Origin: JAXMEB01 sp046348545 | Lineage (GTDB): Bacteria; Pseudomonadota; Gammaproteobacteria; Berkiellales; Berkiellaceae | Assembly (NCBI GenBank): GCA_046348545.1 | Contig: JAXMEB010000006.1 | Coordinates: 57,002 to 121,001 of the forward strand | Length of the DNA stretch: 64,000 nt | Direction: 5' to 3' | Shown here: positions 7,800 through 17,044 of the stretch, in pieces | How the letters are laid out: the number at the start of each line of letters is the position of its first letter | Numbering within the stretch: the stretch's first letter is position 1 | Notes under the pieces: model-generated | Seen by the model: only the letters and a program-made list of their open reading frames with translations | Told to the model about the DNA's origin: nothing | Database searches by the model: none | Translations under genes and position numbers: made by a program

Positions 7800-10757
7800 A
7801 TGTCAAGTGCGGATAAAAAAGATTACAAAGATACTTTGAATTTACCTAAAACCGATTTTCCAATGCGTGCAAATTTAGCGCAGCGGGAACCCAAGACATT
7901 AGAAAAATGGACATCTATAGATTTATATTCGAAACTGAGAGAAGAAGGGCAACAAAAGCCAAAATTTATTTTGCATGATGGCCCCCCTTACGCGAATGGC
8001 AATATTCATATTGGGCATGCCATCAATAAGGTTTTAAAAGATATCATTATTAAAGCCAAAACATTATCGGGTTTTGATGCGCCTTATGTGCCAGGCTGGG
8101 ATTGCCATGGCTTGCCGATTGAGCTCAATGTTGAGAAAAAACTTGGGAAACCAGGCGTTAAAGTGAGTGTGGATGAGTTTAGGAAAGCTTGTCGTACCTT
8201 CGCTGAACAGCAAATTCAACTTCAAAAAAAATCTTTTATGCGACTCGGCGTTATGGGTGATTGGGATCATCTTTACCGTACTATGGATTTCAGCTATGAA
8301 GCCGATATTATTCGTTCATTTGGCAAGATAGTGGCCAATGGACATGTTGAAAAAGGGGTTCGTCCAGTCCATTGGTGTGTAGAATGTGGTTCTGCGCTCG
8401 CAGAAGCTGAAGTGGAATATAAAGATAAACGTTCGCCTTCCATCCATGTATTATTTGAAGCGTGTGATGCCAAAACGATACGGGATACTTTTAGTGTCAC
8501 GGAAGGGGCTCATCTCCCACTGTATGCGGTGATATGGACGACAACCCCTTGGACGTTACCAGCCAATCAAGCCATTGCATTGCATCCGGAACTCACCTAT
8601 GCCTTGGTTGAAACCCAAATTTTAGATCAAACGGTTTGTTTGATTGTTGCCGCAGAACTGTTAAGTGCTTTAGAGTCGAAGTTACAAACCTCGGCTAAAA
8701 TATTAGGAACCTGTTTAGGAGAGGCGCTAGAGCATACCTTATTTACGCATCCTTTCTATGATAGAAAGGTGCCGATGATATTGGGTCACCATGTCACGCT
8801 AGATGTTGGAACGGGGCTAGTGCATACCGCACCAGCACATGGTCTAGATGATTTTCATGTTTCCCATACCTATAAACTCCCCGTTGAAAGCCCAGTCGAT
8901 CGGTATGGTCGCTTTATAAAAGAAACAGCCCAATTGGGTGGGCTGACCTTACACGACGCTAATACTAAAATTATCGAAACTTTAAAAGAAAAAGGTCACT
9001 TGTTATCGGCAGAAAACCTGGAGCACAGCTACCCGCATTGTTGGCGTCATAAGACCCCTCTTATTTTCAGAGCCACGCCACAATGGTTTATCAGTATGGA
9101 TCGCAATGAATTGCGCCAACGTTCGTTAGCAGCGATTGAAAATGTCAAATGGATACCGAATTGGGGACAATCTAGAATTCAGCTGATGATAGAAGGTCGA
9201 CCGGATTGGTGTATTTCACGGCAGCGAACCTGGAGTTTGCCGTTGGTGATGTTGACACACAAAGTAACCGGTGAGCCGCATCCTCAGTTACTGGAAATCA
9301 TAGAATGTGTTGCCCAAAAAGTAGAGAACGGTGGAATGGAAGCGTGGCATGCGCTTGATTTAAAAACCTTGCCATTTGACAATTTAGACGAATATGAAAA
9401 ATCAACAGATGGATTGGATGTTTGGTTTGATTCAGGTGTCTCGCATGCTTGCGTTCTGAAGCGAAGAATAGGGCTTGATTTTCCAGCAGATTTATATCTA
9501 GAGGGGTCAGATCAGCACCGTGGATGGTTTCAATCGTCCCTGTTAACCTCTGTTGCGATGGAGGGTATTCCACCTTTCAAACAAGTGCTGACGCATGGAT
9601 TTACAGTAGATGCTAACGGACACAAAATGTCCAAATCTTTAGGTAATGTGGTTGCCCCCGAAAAAATTATTCAGACACTAGGTGCAGACGTGTTGAGATT
9701 ATGGGTAGCCGCCACGGATTATCGTGGTGACATGGCGGTTTCGGATGAAATATTTACTCGAACGAGTGATGCATACCGCCGTATTCGAAATACAGCAAGG
9801 TTTTTGCTAGCGAATTTAGATGGATTTCAGCCAGAACAAGATTTGATCTTAGATCATCAGTTCTTGGCTTTAGACGCGTGGATTGTTGAACGAGCAAAAA
9901 TGCTCCAGGCAGAAATCATTGAAGCGTATGATGATTATCAATTTCATGTGATTTATCAAAAAATACATAATTTTTGTGTTGTAGAATTGGGCAGTATTTA
10001 TTTAGATATTATCAAAGATAGACAATATACGACCAAGAAGGAAAGCGTTGCACGGCGCTCTGCGCAGTCTGCCATGTATCACGTAGTGCAAGCACTCAGC
10101 CTTTGGTTAGCGCCCATTTTAAGTTTTACAGCGGAAGAAATTTGGTCCTTTATTCCTGGAGAAAGATCCGACTCTATCTTTTTGTCAGAGTGGTATCAAT
10201 CTTTTCCAGAAACAGGTTCACAGATTAACGATATATACCCACAACAGATGATTTTTCGGGTAGACGCCAAGCCCCTGAGCAACCGGAGTGTACATGAAGT
10301 ACATGAGGATTGCGAAGTGGGCGCGGGCAACAACCCCGAAAATTCAGCTGTGAAGGGTATAGCATGGAAAATGATCTTTGATACGCGAGTTGAAGTGAAT
10401 AAAGCACTCGAAGTCGCTCGCGCTGCTGGATTATTAGGATCTGGTTTAGAGGCAGAAGTTCATCTGTATGTTGACGATACCTTGCATGCTTTGTTGTCGA
10501 CCTTAAAAGATGAGTTGAGATTTGTGCTGATTACCTCAAACGCTGTCATTCATGCGCTTGAAGATAAGCCAAGTGACGCACAAGCAACTGAGTTGACTAA
10601 TCTTTGGGTACGTGTTGAGCGTTCACCTCATGAGAAATGTCAACGATGTTGGCATCATCGCGAAGATGTTAATCAGCATCCTGACTATCCTGGCATCTGT
10701 GGACGATGTGTGACTAATATCGAGCAAGGCCCTGGGGAGAGCCGACAATATGCATAA
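7800..10757 (+). CDS. ileS: Isoleucyl-tRNA synthetase with in-frame repeat insertion
   Basis: Class I aminoacyl-tRNA synthetase that charges tRNA-Ile and edits Val. It has the HIGH signature in PYANGNIHIGHA (about residue 65), the editing CP1 domain (TTTPWTLPANQA, GTGLVHTAPAHG), KMSKS near residue 608, and a C-terminal zinc site (CQRC ... CGRC). At 985 residues it is about 42 longer than expected. The excess is exactly the 128-bp palindromic element at 10234-10361, read in frame as residues of about 812-853 in the linker before the anticodon-binding helices (between QIND and WKMIFDTR). No stop or frameshift is present, so the protein is probably functional. It overlaps lspA by 8 bp. Confidence 0.96.
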   Translation: MSSADKKDYKDTLNLPKTDFPMRANLAQREPKTLEKWTSIDLYSKLREEGQQKPKFILHDGPPYANGNIHIGHAINKVLKDIIIKAKTLSGFDAPYVPGWDCHGLPIELNVEKKLGKPGVKVSVDEFRKACRTFAEQQIQLQKKSFMRLGVMGDWDHLYRTMDFSYEADIIRSFGKIVANGHVEKGVRPVHWCVECGSALAEAEVEYKDKRSPSIHVLFEACDAKTIRDTFSVTEGAHLPLYAVIWTTTPWTLPANQAIALHPELTYALVETQILDQTVCLIVAAELLSALESKLQTSAKILGTCLGEALEHTLFTHPFYDRKVPMILGHHVTLDVGTGLVHTAPAHGLDDFHVSHTYKLPVESPVDRYGRFIKETAQLGGLTLHDANTKIIETLKEKGHLLSAENLEHSYPHCWRHKTPLIFRATPQWFISMDRNELRQRSLAAIENVKWIPNWGQSRIQLMIEGRPDWCISRQRTWSLPLVMLTHKVTGEPHPQLLEIIECVAQKVENGGMEAWHALDLKTLPFDNLDEYEKSTDGLDVWFDSGVSHACVLKRRIGLDFPADLYLEGSDQHRGWFQSSLLTSVAMEGIPPFKQVLTHGFTVDANGHKMSKSLGNVVAPEKIIQTLGADVLRLWVAATDYRGDMAVSDEIFTRTSDAYRRIRNTARFLLANLDGFQPEQDLILDHQFLALDAWIVERAKMLQAEIIEAYDDYQFHVIYQKIHNFCVVELGSIYLDIIKDRQYTTKKESVARRSAQSAMYHVVQALSLWLAPILSFTAEEIWSFIPGERSDSIFLSEWYQSFPETGSQINDIYPQQMIFRVDAKPLSNRSVHEVHEDCEVGAGNNPENSAVKGIAWKMIFDTRVEVNKALEVARAAGLLGSGLEAEVHLYVDDTLHALLSTLKDELRFVLITSNAVIHALEDKPSDAQATELTNLWVRVERSPHEKCQRCWHHREDVNQHPDYPGICGRCVTNIEQGPGESRQYA
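10234..10361 (-). repeat. 128-bp palindromic element (subtype 1) inside ileS
   Basis: Bounded by TATA at both ends, in the opposite orientation to the 44397, 52119 and 63699 copies. The outer arms (TATACCC.. / ..GTGAAGGGTATA) enclose a central hairpin TGTAC-ATGAA-GTACA (10289-10303), itself inside GCAaCC/GGatTGC. If a TA is duplicated on insertion, the net gain is 126 bp (42 codons), so it keeps frame at any position. The inserted peptide contains GNNPENSAVKGI, identical to the reading of the intergenic copies. Its middle part has diverged most from the other copies, which could reflect adaptation to a coding role. Confidence 0.9.
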
Positions 10758-11205
10758 CAAGCGATGGTTTTCCCTGATGATAATCGCTCTATTGCTTGAT
10801 CAGGTTTCAAAATGGTTTGCTACGGCTTATCTCCATTTTGGAGAGGTCCTGAATTTATTTCCGGGCTTGAATTTATATTTGACTTACAACAAAGGAATCG
10901 CCTTTAGCATGATGAATCAAGGGGGGATTTGGCGACATTTTTTGTCCGGCCTTACCTTGATGATTGTAATCGGGTTGTTGATCTGGCTTTATCGATTACC
11001 AGCACGGGAGAAGTGGTCCGCTATTAGTTTGAATTTAATTATTGGTGGCGCAATTGGAAATCTGATTGATCGATTACGTCTAGGACATGTTGTTGATTTT
11101 ATAGATGTATACTATCAGAATTGGCATTGGCCCACATTTAATTTGGCTGATTCCTGGGTCTGTATTGGTGCTGCTATTTTAGTTTGGGGGCTTTTTAAAG
11201 AATGA
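10750..11205 (+). CDS. lspA: Signal peptidase II (lipoprotein signal peptidase)
   Basis: An inner-membrane aspartyl protease that cleaves prolipoproteins such as Pal and the BamC-like protein in this window. It has 151 residues with four membrane segments. The two catalytic Asp motifs are visible: GGAIGNLIDRLRLG (about residues 98-111) and FNLADSWV (about 136-143). It overlaps ileS by 8 bp and ispH by 4 bp (ATGA), giving the common ileS-lspA-ispH translational series. Confidence 0.96.
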   Translation: MHNKRWFSLMIIALLLDQVSKWFATAYLHFGEVLNLFPGLNLYLTYNKGIAFSMMNQGGIWRHFLSGLTLMIVIGLLIWLYRLPAREKWSAISLNLIIGGAIGNLIDRLRLGHVVDFIDVYYQNWHWPTFNLADSWVCIGAAILVWGLFKE

Positions 11206-12170
11206 AAGTATTCCTTGCAAATCCACGTGGTTTTTGCGCCGGCGTTGCGCGTGCAATTGATATTGTTGAAGCAGCCCTTCAAAAATTTGGTGCGCCAATC
11301 TACGTGAGACATGAAGTGGTTCATAATCGCTTTGTTGTCGATGATCTCAAAAAAAGAGGGGCTGTTTTTGTCGATGAGCTTTCCAGTGTGCCAGACAATA
11401 GCGTTGTCATCTTTTCAGCGCATGGTGTTTCACAAGCTGTGAGACAAGAGGCTCGCGATCGAAATTTAACCACGGTATTAGATGCGACATGCCCATTGGT
11501 GACAAAAGTACACCTGGAAGTTGCGAGATTATCGAAACAAGGTATCGAATGTATCTTGATAGGGCATGCAGGTCATGCTGAAGTCGAAGGAACCCTAGGA
11601 CAATATCACAATTTACAGGGTGGTATTTATCTCGTCGAAAAGAAAGAAGATGTTGCAGCTTTGTCTGTCAAAAATCCTGAATCACTTTTTTATGTCACGC
11701 AAACCACCTTATCGGTTGATGAAACGATGGAAATTATCCAGACGTTGAAATTAAAATTCCCAATGATCGAAGGCCCAAAGCGGGATGATATTTGCTATGC
11801 GACACAGAACAGACAAGATGCTGTGAGAAAACTTGCGCAAGTTTGTGATGTCATTTTTGTTGTTGGTTCAGTGAATAGTTCAAATTCAAATCGATTACGT
11901 GAACTCGCTGAGCAGGATGGTTGTTCAGCGTATCTTGTCGATAATGCCACTGAAATTCAAAGTGCTTGGCTTGAAAACAAAAAAGCTATCGGCGTCACAG
12001 CAGGGGCTTCTGCACCTGAAATTTTAGTGCGCGAGATGTTGCAGTATTTTAAAGATGAATGGCATGTCACGTCGATTGAGGAAATCACTGGAGAACCAGA
12101 AACCATGGTCTTTGCCTTACCTAAAGAGGTTCGTAATGTGAAGGTCACTGTTTCAGAGAGTATGCGTTAA
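11202..12170 (+). CDS. ispH: 4-hydroxy-3-methylbut-2-enyl diphosphate reductase
   Basis: Last enzyme of the MEP pathway: reduces HMBPP to IPP and DMAPP with a [4Fe-4S] cluster. The three cluster cysteines are in NPRGFCAGVARA (about residue 12), LDATCPLVTK (about 96) and DDICYATQNRQ (about 197). The substrate-binding motif GSVNSSNSNRL is near residue 225 and the catalytic Glu lies in the TTLSVDET region. It has 322 residues, typical for the family. It ends just before a 128-bp repeat and is convergent with the pilus cluster. Confidence 0.97.
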   Translation: MKVFLANPRGFCAGVARAIDIVEAALQKFGAPIYVRHEVVHNRFVVDDLKKRGAVFVDELSSVPDNSVVIFSAHGVSQAVRQEARDRNLTTVLDATCPLVTKVHLEVARLSKQGIECILIGHAGHAEVEGTLGQYHNLQGGIYLVEKKEDVAALSVKNPESLFYVTQTTLSVDETMEIIQTLKLKFPMIEGPKRDDICYATQNRQDAVRKLAQVCDVIFVVGSVNSSNSNRLRELAEQDGCSAYLVDNATEIQSAWLENKKAIGVTAGASAPEILVREMLQYFKDEWHVTSIEEITGEPETMVFALPKEVRNVKVTVSESMR

Positions 12171-12173
12171 TAA

Positions 12174-12301
12174 TATACTCAAACCACTTTGAATTTAGGC
12201 GAGGCGTCAAGTGAACGAATCCCCCGAAGTGCACATAGAGTGCATGACGGGGGTAAGAGAGCGCGGACAACAAAGCATAAATTTAAAGTGGGAAGAGTAT
12301 T
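12174..12301 (+). repeat. 128-bp palindromic element (subtype 2)
   Basis: It has the same length and layout as the subtype 1 elements but a different sequence. The ends are TATACTC and GAGTATT, the outer arms contain CACTTTGAATTTA and TAAATTTAAAGTG, and the central hairpin TGCAC-ATAGA-GTGCA (12230-12244) is enclosed by CCCCCG/CGGGGG (12221-12226, 12248-12253). It fills the space between ispH and pilE, and its right end falls on the pilE stop codon. Confidence 0.8.
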
Positions 12302-12704
12302 ACCAGCAAGTTGTTGGGCTTGGCCCCTTTATATTCGTGTGCGTGATAGTCAAGGGCGAGCAGGTCGTATCACTAGCTTGTGGACCGCCAGCAACAGGGG
12401 TTGCGTTTAAGGTATAAGTCGTTGCTGTCAGATTGGTGATAGTCATATTGTAGTAACCTTCAGGCGATGTAGCCGCAACGCCTAATGTCGCAGTGGTTGC
12501 GCCGACATAAGTATTATTTTCTGTGAAATAGTGCTCCATTCGTGCCGCCATGTTAAGGAGTGCAGCTTGACCATCAGAACGGCGTGTTTTACGCATTTGG
12601 TCATTATAGGCGGGATAAGATATAGCGGCTAATATTCCTACAATAACAATAGCGACCATTAGCTCAATCAAAGTAAATCCGACATGTTTTGTATCAAAGC
12701 TCAT
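12300..12704 (-). CDS. pilE: Type IV minor pilin PilE-like
   Basis: A class III prepilin with a short basic leader and G/FTLIELMVAIVIVGILAAISYP, the conserved pilin N-terminal helix with Glu at mature position 5. The 134-residue sequence ends with the disulfide-loop pattern TTCSPLTITHTNIKG...TCW, typical of minor pilins of the PilE group; PilD would cleave and methylate it. It is the last gene of the second pilVWXY1 set, 3 bp after pilY1. The 128-bp repeat abuts it, and the last bases of that element form part of the TAA stop (12300-12302). Confidence 0.88.
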   Translation of the reverse strand: MSFDTKHVGFTLIELMVAIVIVGILAAISYPAYNDQMRKTRRSDGQAALLNMAARMEHYFTENNTYVGATTATLGVAATSPEGYYNMTITNLTATTYTLNATPVAGGPQASDTTCSPLTITHTNIKGPSPTTCW

Positions 12705-12707
12705 GAC

Positions 12708-15700
12708 CTAATTAACCTCCTGCCAAGTTTGTCTGCCACTGACATTTTGTCCTGGATTCTCTCTTACGCCAGAAACACCACCGGTTCCGCTTAGCACTTT
12801 TACTTCACTATTGCCCTCTTGCGTTGTCATTACAGTCGGTGCGGCTGTTACGCCAACATCTGACATCACGCCAGCAGGCGGGGCTTTAACTTTGATTGTA
12901 CTAGAACCTTGCTGCTCATTGAACTCGATGTAGTCAGAGGAATCAAAAGCCACATCACCATTCACATCGAAGGGTGGTATTGCAAGGCGCCCACCATTCT
13001 TTGCATCCAACTCCATCAGCCAGCTGGTTGCCCTGAAAGTAGAGCATTGAGCCTCGCCATTTGAGCCAGAGGGAATCGTGGTTGTGAAGATAACGCGCCC
13101 ATTTCTGAGAATGGGTTTGCTCGTGGCTCTCTCTCCTGTTGTCAAATCTAGGTACCATCCATTTTGGGTTGTCCAGTTAATCTGATTGTTACTGACCGCT
13201 CTATAGTTATCAACAGTCCCTAATATTTTTTGCTGCAATAGCGTTGACTTGCCCGAAAAACTCGTTGCTGTCGTTCCATTCTTATCCCAAATCGCATACA
13301 TAGTTTGGGTGGACTGACTAGCTGGGTTTAGATCATTGGTTTCAATGAATTTGCCGGTTCCAAAATAAACCAAAAATCCCTTATCTAACCCTTGTGGGTG
13401 TGGTGCTACGACGGGTGCATTCAAAATAGGCTGTGAGGTGCCAGCACTATAGAGTTTTGATATCTTTGCGCTGGTTTTCCAAGTTGTTGGGGTAGTGGCT
13501 CTCACATCGAATCGCCACATATCTCCATTTAAATCCCCAGCATAGATATAATCAACCGTAAAATCTCCGTTGATATCAATGGCTGTGGGCTCAGATAACC
13601 CATTTTTTGTTCCGGTAGCACCCACGGGTATTTTGATATAATCTGTGTCCACTGTCCATGTGCCGTCAGTCCCGCCCTCTATGAAGAGTATGTATAATAC
13701 GGCTTGGCCTGAGGTAGAGACTCTTGAGTCGGTTGTACCCGATGGGTATTGGTTTGTTGTGCTGTTGTACCCATTTCCAAAAATAACAGCCCATTTCTTG
13801 TTGTACATTCTAACAATTTGAGGGGTTCCAAAAGTATATCCGACATCCACATCGTTTGCGTCAGTGAATTCCCAGAGTACTTTACTGGCTGCATCAGCCG
13901 CAGAATTAGCAAAATTACCATCTGTGATATCAAGTGCAAAGACCCCCTGTCCTCCTAGACCTAGACCACTAGCCAGCACTGTGCGCCAATTTGTTGAGCC
14001 AGAGGGTAGGTAATCCGCTACGGCAGGTGTTTCATCGACAAAATAGCGGTGCGTGTATGAATCTTTGGTCAACGACTGCAAATTACTCCAAATAGCAGGG
14101 TGCGCAGGCACATAAGCTACCATTTCAGCGCCAGTATTGGCATTGAATCCGTGTAGCATGCCATCATTTGCGCCGACGAATATCATGGGAGTTCTATTCT
14201 TATAAGTATTTTTGAAATTAAGATAATACGGGTCCGTGTATAGAGCCTTAGGAGGACCGACATACACTGAACCAGAATGAATCACATCCCCCATGATCGA
14301 AGAGCGGTTTCGATAAGTGCCACCTTTATCAATTTCCTTCGATTGATCGCCACGAAGATACCTTATCCGCTCATTACCGATTGTAGCCCTTGAAGCGCTT
14401 GAGATATCGGAAACGAGGAGATTAGTCTGTGCTAATGGGATTTCGGAAGTGGTCGGCGACAGATAATTTACCGGCCAGTTGAAGACCACACCTCTTTTGT
14501 TCCCATAGGTGTACACGACGCGGTTCGTTGGTGAAATATTTTTGAGCTGAGCGGCTGCGCTCCAAATGGGTTGCGCTGTGTTAATATTGCCATTGCTATC
14601 AATGAGGAGCGCTTTTAAATCGCCTGACCAATCCGTATTTTTAAATTGTGCTTGATAGATATGAGTGTTGTCTATCAACATTGATGAGCTGCTGGCGGAG
14701 GTCGAGCCAGAACCGAGCATAGCCGCTAGAATGCCTTGTAAGCTGGTAGAAAGGCCTGCCTGTAAATCTTCGAAATTGTTTGCTGCGAAAAATTGTCCCT
14801 TTGAATTAAAAGCAGCATGCCATAAATCATTTATTTTTGCTGGACAATCATCATTACAATCAGGATTGCCCCAATTGCTATTGATATTCATTTTGGGCGT
14901 AGGCCAGCCGTCTGCACCTGCGATGAGGTTGCCCGTTGCGCCAAATGCAATCCCCATGGTATTCATGTGTTGCATGGTATTGGGATCCTCTTTTGTGGGG
15001 GCAACATTGTTAGCCATATTCGTGAGCAAATCATTTTTATAGTAGTGGTAAGCAACGTCGGACAATGTCGAATATCTTGAGCCATATCCATCACCATCTA
15101 CATCACCAAGCCTGGGTCGTTCTAAATTGGTATCGTTCCAGTAACCGTCGGTCATCAGAATTGAAAAATTGCGCTGACAGCTTGTTTTAATCGGTGATGT
15201 GCCCAGTTGACCTGCATAATAACGACCTGCGGCATTGAGTGCAGAGACTAACGGAGTACCAACAGCTTCTTGCTGTTTAACAAAGTATTGTCTCATTAAA
15301 ATATTATTACTAGCTGTGAGGTCATCATTTAAGCCAGGTAGCTTGTTAGCTATGTTGCTGCCGTTATTAATGTAACTCAGGCCATAGTACAGTCCTGGGA
15401 AATTCGTGATGATGTAGCTGACCGCTGCTTTAGTGCTGAGAGAACGACGACGGTTGTATTCAAACCAATTAGCATAGTTTTGTTGCGCATTCGCGATAGT
15501 ACGGCAACCTGGGCCGTTCGCCGCAGTAATGGCACGAGTTCCGTTAATGATTTCTTGCACTAAGTTTTGTGGTCCTAGAGCATCAAAACAAGTCGAATTG
15601 CTAGATAGCGTGGTAGTTTGAATCGTGTTCTGAATCGCTTGTGCATTGGTTGAACGAACGGTAACGGAAATAGTCGTCCCACCTGTGAATTGAATGAGTG

Positions 15701-16424
15701 CATTACTATCCCAAGGATCGATGATATTATTACTGCCACTCGCAATGTTATTCCGATTGGGTGTGTTTCCACTGAATTTTTTGTCGTCTACACTAACAGA
15801 ATACGCAAGTCCGACCGTTTTCCCATTATATGAATAATTACCTAAGTTGACAGTAGTCTTGTAATCAGGGTGATCCCGGTGTGGATTGCTATTAGCGTTA
15901 TCAAATTTTGCATTATCACAACTAACATAAGGATCGCCTGATACCCCTGTTCCATCACAATAATTTAACCAGGGGGTATAGGTCACATTAGGATTATACG
16001 CCATGCCATTAAAATTAGAGTTAATAATACGCCAGTCTTCATTAATCAGTTCAGGAAAATCTAGGGCGTTATAGAATGAATATTTATTGTTTAAATTAAA
16101 CAAATAATAAATTTCTCTGCTATTAAAACGTTTACCGCCGGATGTTGTTTTCTGTGAGAAATGAAAAATGCCATCCTCTTGATAAGTCGTATTGCATTGG
16201 GTATAGCTCATGTCGGGATCGTAATTACAAGCCTCCCAATGCGGCTTCGCAATGACTTCCCAGTCCATAGACCCGGAGTCATCCATTACAAATAATACAT
16301 TTGCTGGCGTTTCCTGTTGAATAAATAGGGGGGTGTTCGGAATAGATAATTGCCCTGCTTGCAGCAGACCGGATGTACAAGCTGTCGTAAGGAGGGTCAT
16401 ATAAACTTTTAATGAATATTTCAT
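12708..16424 (-). CDS. pilY1: PilY1-like pilus tip/adhesin protein, copy A
   Basis: A secreted protein at the pilus tip and outer membrane needed for pilus assembly and adhesion. I use the ATG at 16422-16424, preceded by AAGGGGG, which gives 1238 residues and a signal peptide (MKYSLKVYMTLLTTACTSGL). The N-terminal part has a von Willebrand-A-like MIDAS motif, LFVMDDSGSMDWE (about residues 46-58). The C-terminal half is a PilY1 beta-propeller: GANDGMLHGFNANTG, then EF-hand-like Ca sites AIDINGDFTVDYIYAGDLNGD and DVNGDVAFDSSD. It is longer than Pseudomonas PilY1 (about 1160). A second full copy lies 2.3 kb upstream in the same transcript direction. Confidence 0.92.
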   Translation of the reverse strand: MKYSLKVYMTLLTTACTSGLLQAGQLSIPNTPLFIQQETPANVLFVMDDSGSMDWEVIAKPHWEACNYDPDMSYTQCNTTYQEDGIFHFSQKTTSGGKRFNSREIYYLFNLNNKYSFYNALDFPELINEDWRIINSNFNGMAYNPNVTYTPWLNYCDGTGVSGDPYVSCDNAKFDNANSNPHRDHPDYKTTVNLGNYSYNGKTVGLAYSVSVDDKKFSGNTPNRNNIASGSNNIIDPWDSNALIQFTGGTTISVTVRSTNAQAIQNTIQTTTLSSNSTCFDALGPQNLVQEIINGTRAITAANGPGCRTIANAQQNYANWFEYNRRRSLSTKAAVSYIITNFPGLYYGLSYINNGSNIANKLPGLNDDLTASNNILMRQYFVKQQEAVGTPLVSALNAAGRYYAGQLGTSPIKTSCQRNFSILMTDGYWNDTNLERPRLGDVDGDGYGSRYSTLSDVAYHYYKNDLLTNMANNVAPTKEDPNTMQHMNTMGIAFGATGNLIAGADGWPTPKMNINSNWGNPDCNDDCPAKINDLWHAAFNSKGQFFAANNFEDLQAGLSTSLQGILAAMLGSGSTSASSSSMLIDNTHIYQAQFKNTDWSGDLKALLIDSNGNINTAQPIWSAAAQLKNISPTNRVVYTYGNKRGVVFNWPVNYLSPTTSEIPLAQTNLLVSDISSASRATIGNERIRYLRGDQSKEIDKGGTYRNRSSIMGDVIHSGSVYVGPPKALYTDPYYLNFKNTYKNRTPMIFVGANDGMLHGFNANTGAEMVAYVPAHPAIWSNLQSLTKDSYTHRYFVDETPAVADYLPSGSTNWRTVLASGLGLGGQGVFALDITDGNFANSAADAASKVLWEFTDANDVDVGYTFGTPQIVRMYNKKWAVIFGNGYNSTTNQYPSGTTDSRVSTSGQAVLYILFIEGGTDGTWTVDTDYIKIPVGATGTKNGLSEPTAIDINGDFTVDYIYAGDLNGDMWRFDVRATTPTTWKTSAKISKLYSAGTSQPILNAPVVAPHPQGLDKGFLVYFGTGKFIETNDLNPASQSTQTMYAIWDKNGTTATSFSGKSTLLQQKILGTVDNYRAVSNNQINWTTQNGWYLDLTTGERATSKPILRNGRVIFTTTIPSGSNGEAQCSTFRATSWLMELDAKNGGRLAIPPFDVNGDVAFDSSDYIEFNEQQGSSTIKVKAPPAGVMSDVGVTAAPTVMTTQEGNSEVKVLSGTGGVSGVRENPGQNVSGRQTWQEVN

Positions 16425-16434
16425 GATATCCCCC

Positions 16435-17043
16435 TTAATTAAACCTTTTTGCATAAATCGACTGGACCATTGATTTGTTAGGGCTATGTAATGCAGCATT
16501 CGTTGCCACCCCACCAGTGCCACGTGCTGTGATTCGATAATAATAGGTTCCTACGCCTTGTGCGCGAGTGCCTGGACTTAGATCGTCTGGTAAATAGCCG
16601 TACTCTTCTATAAAATACAGGGGTTGTTCATTTACGTATGCCACCTTTTGGGTAGTGCCATCTAATGCAATCGCGTAGGTGGGCCAAAAGTCTCCATCCG
16701 TATCTGGATTCGTAGAAGACCACCAGTAAGCTGAGCTGCCTTTAAATTTTGAATTCAATGCATTTTGAGCCCAAATTGAATTGCAAGGTGGTGTGGTGCA
16801 ATTTGTGATCACAGTGGGTACCGCAGTGAGCATACCGATATACTGCTCGGCGGCAGAGAGAGAGGACTCTCCTGCTTGAAAGGCTAGATCGGTATTACGA
16901 TCATTAGCTGAAATTTTTGTTTGTACTGTAGTTCTGTTAACGGATGAAACACCCAAGATGGTCAGTATAATCAAGAAAAACAGGCTGGCGACGAGTACGG
17001 TGCCTTGTTGAGCTCTCACAGAATGTAACGTATAATTACTCAT
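16435..17043 (-). CDS. pilX: Minor pilin assembly protein PilX, copy A
   Basis: The N-terminal QQGTVLVASLFFLIILTILG is the PilX/TadG-like hydrophobic start of minor pilin PilX, which lacks the usual Glu5 context of major pilins. GESSLSAAEQYI at about residues 50-60 is the conserved PilX_N motif. A GTG start 9 bp upstream is possible, but the ATG at 17043 follows GGTGGG, giving 202 residues. It lies between pilW and pilY1 with short spacing and helps form the priming complex at the pilus tip. Confidence 0.87.
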   Translation of the reverse strand: MSNYTLHSVRAQQGTVLVASLFFLIILTILGVSSVNRTTVQTKISANDRNTDLAFQAGESSLSAAEQYIGMLTAVPTVITNCTTPPCNSIWAQNALNSKFKGSSAYWWSSTNPDTDGDFWPTYAIALDGTTQKVAYVNEQPLYFIEEYGYLPDDLSPGTRAQGVGTYYYRITARGTGGVATNAALHSPNKSMVQSIYAKRFN

Positions 17044-17044
17044 T

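Noticed and set aside
10200..10400. Frameshift or pseudogene state of ileS
   Set aside because: The frame continues through the repeat, and the HIGH, KMSKS and zinc motifs are all intact.
12189..12417. Plus-strand frames of 68-73 codons between ispH and pilE
   Set aside because: They lie on the subtype 2 palindrome and antisense to pilE, with no ribosome-binding site.
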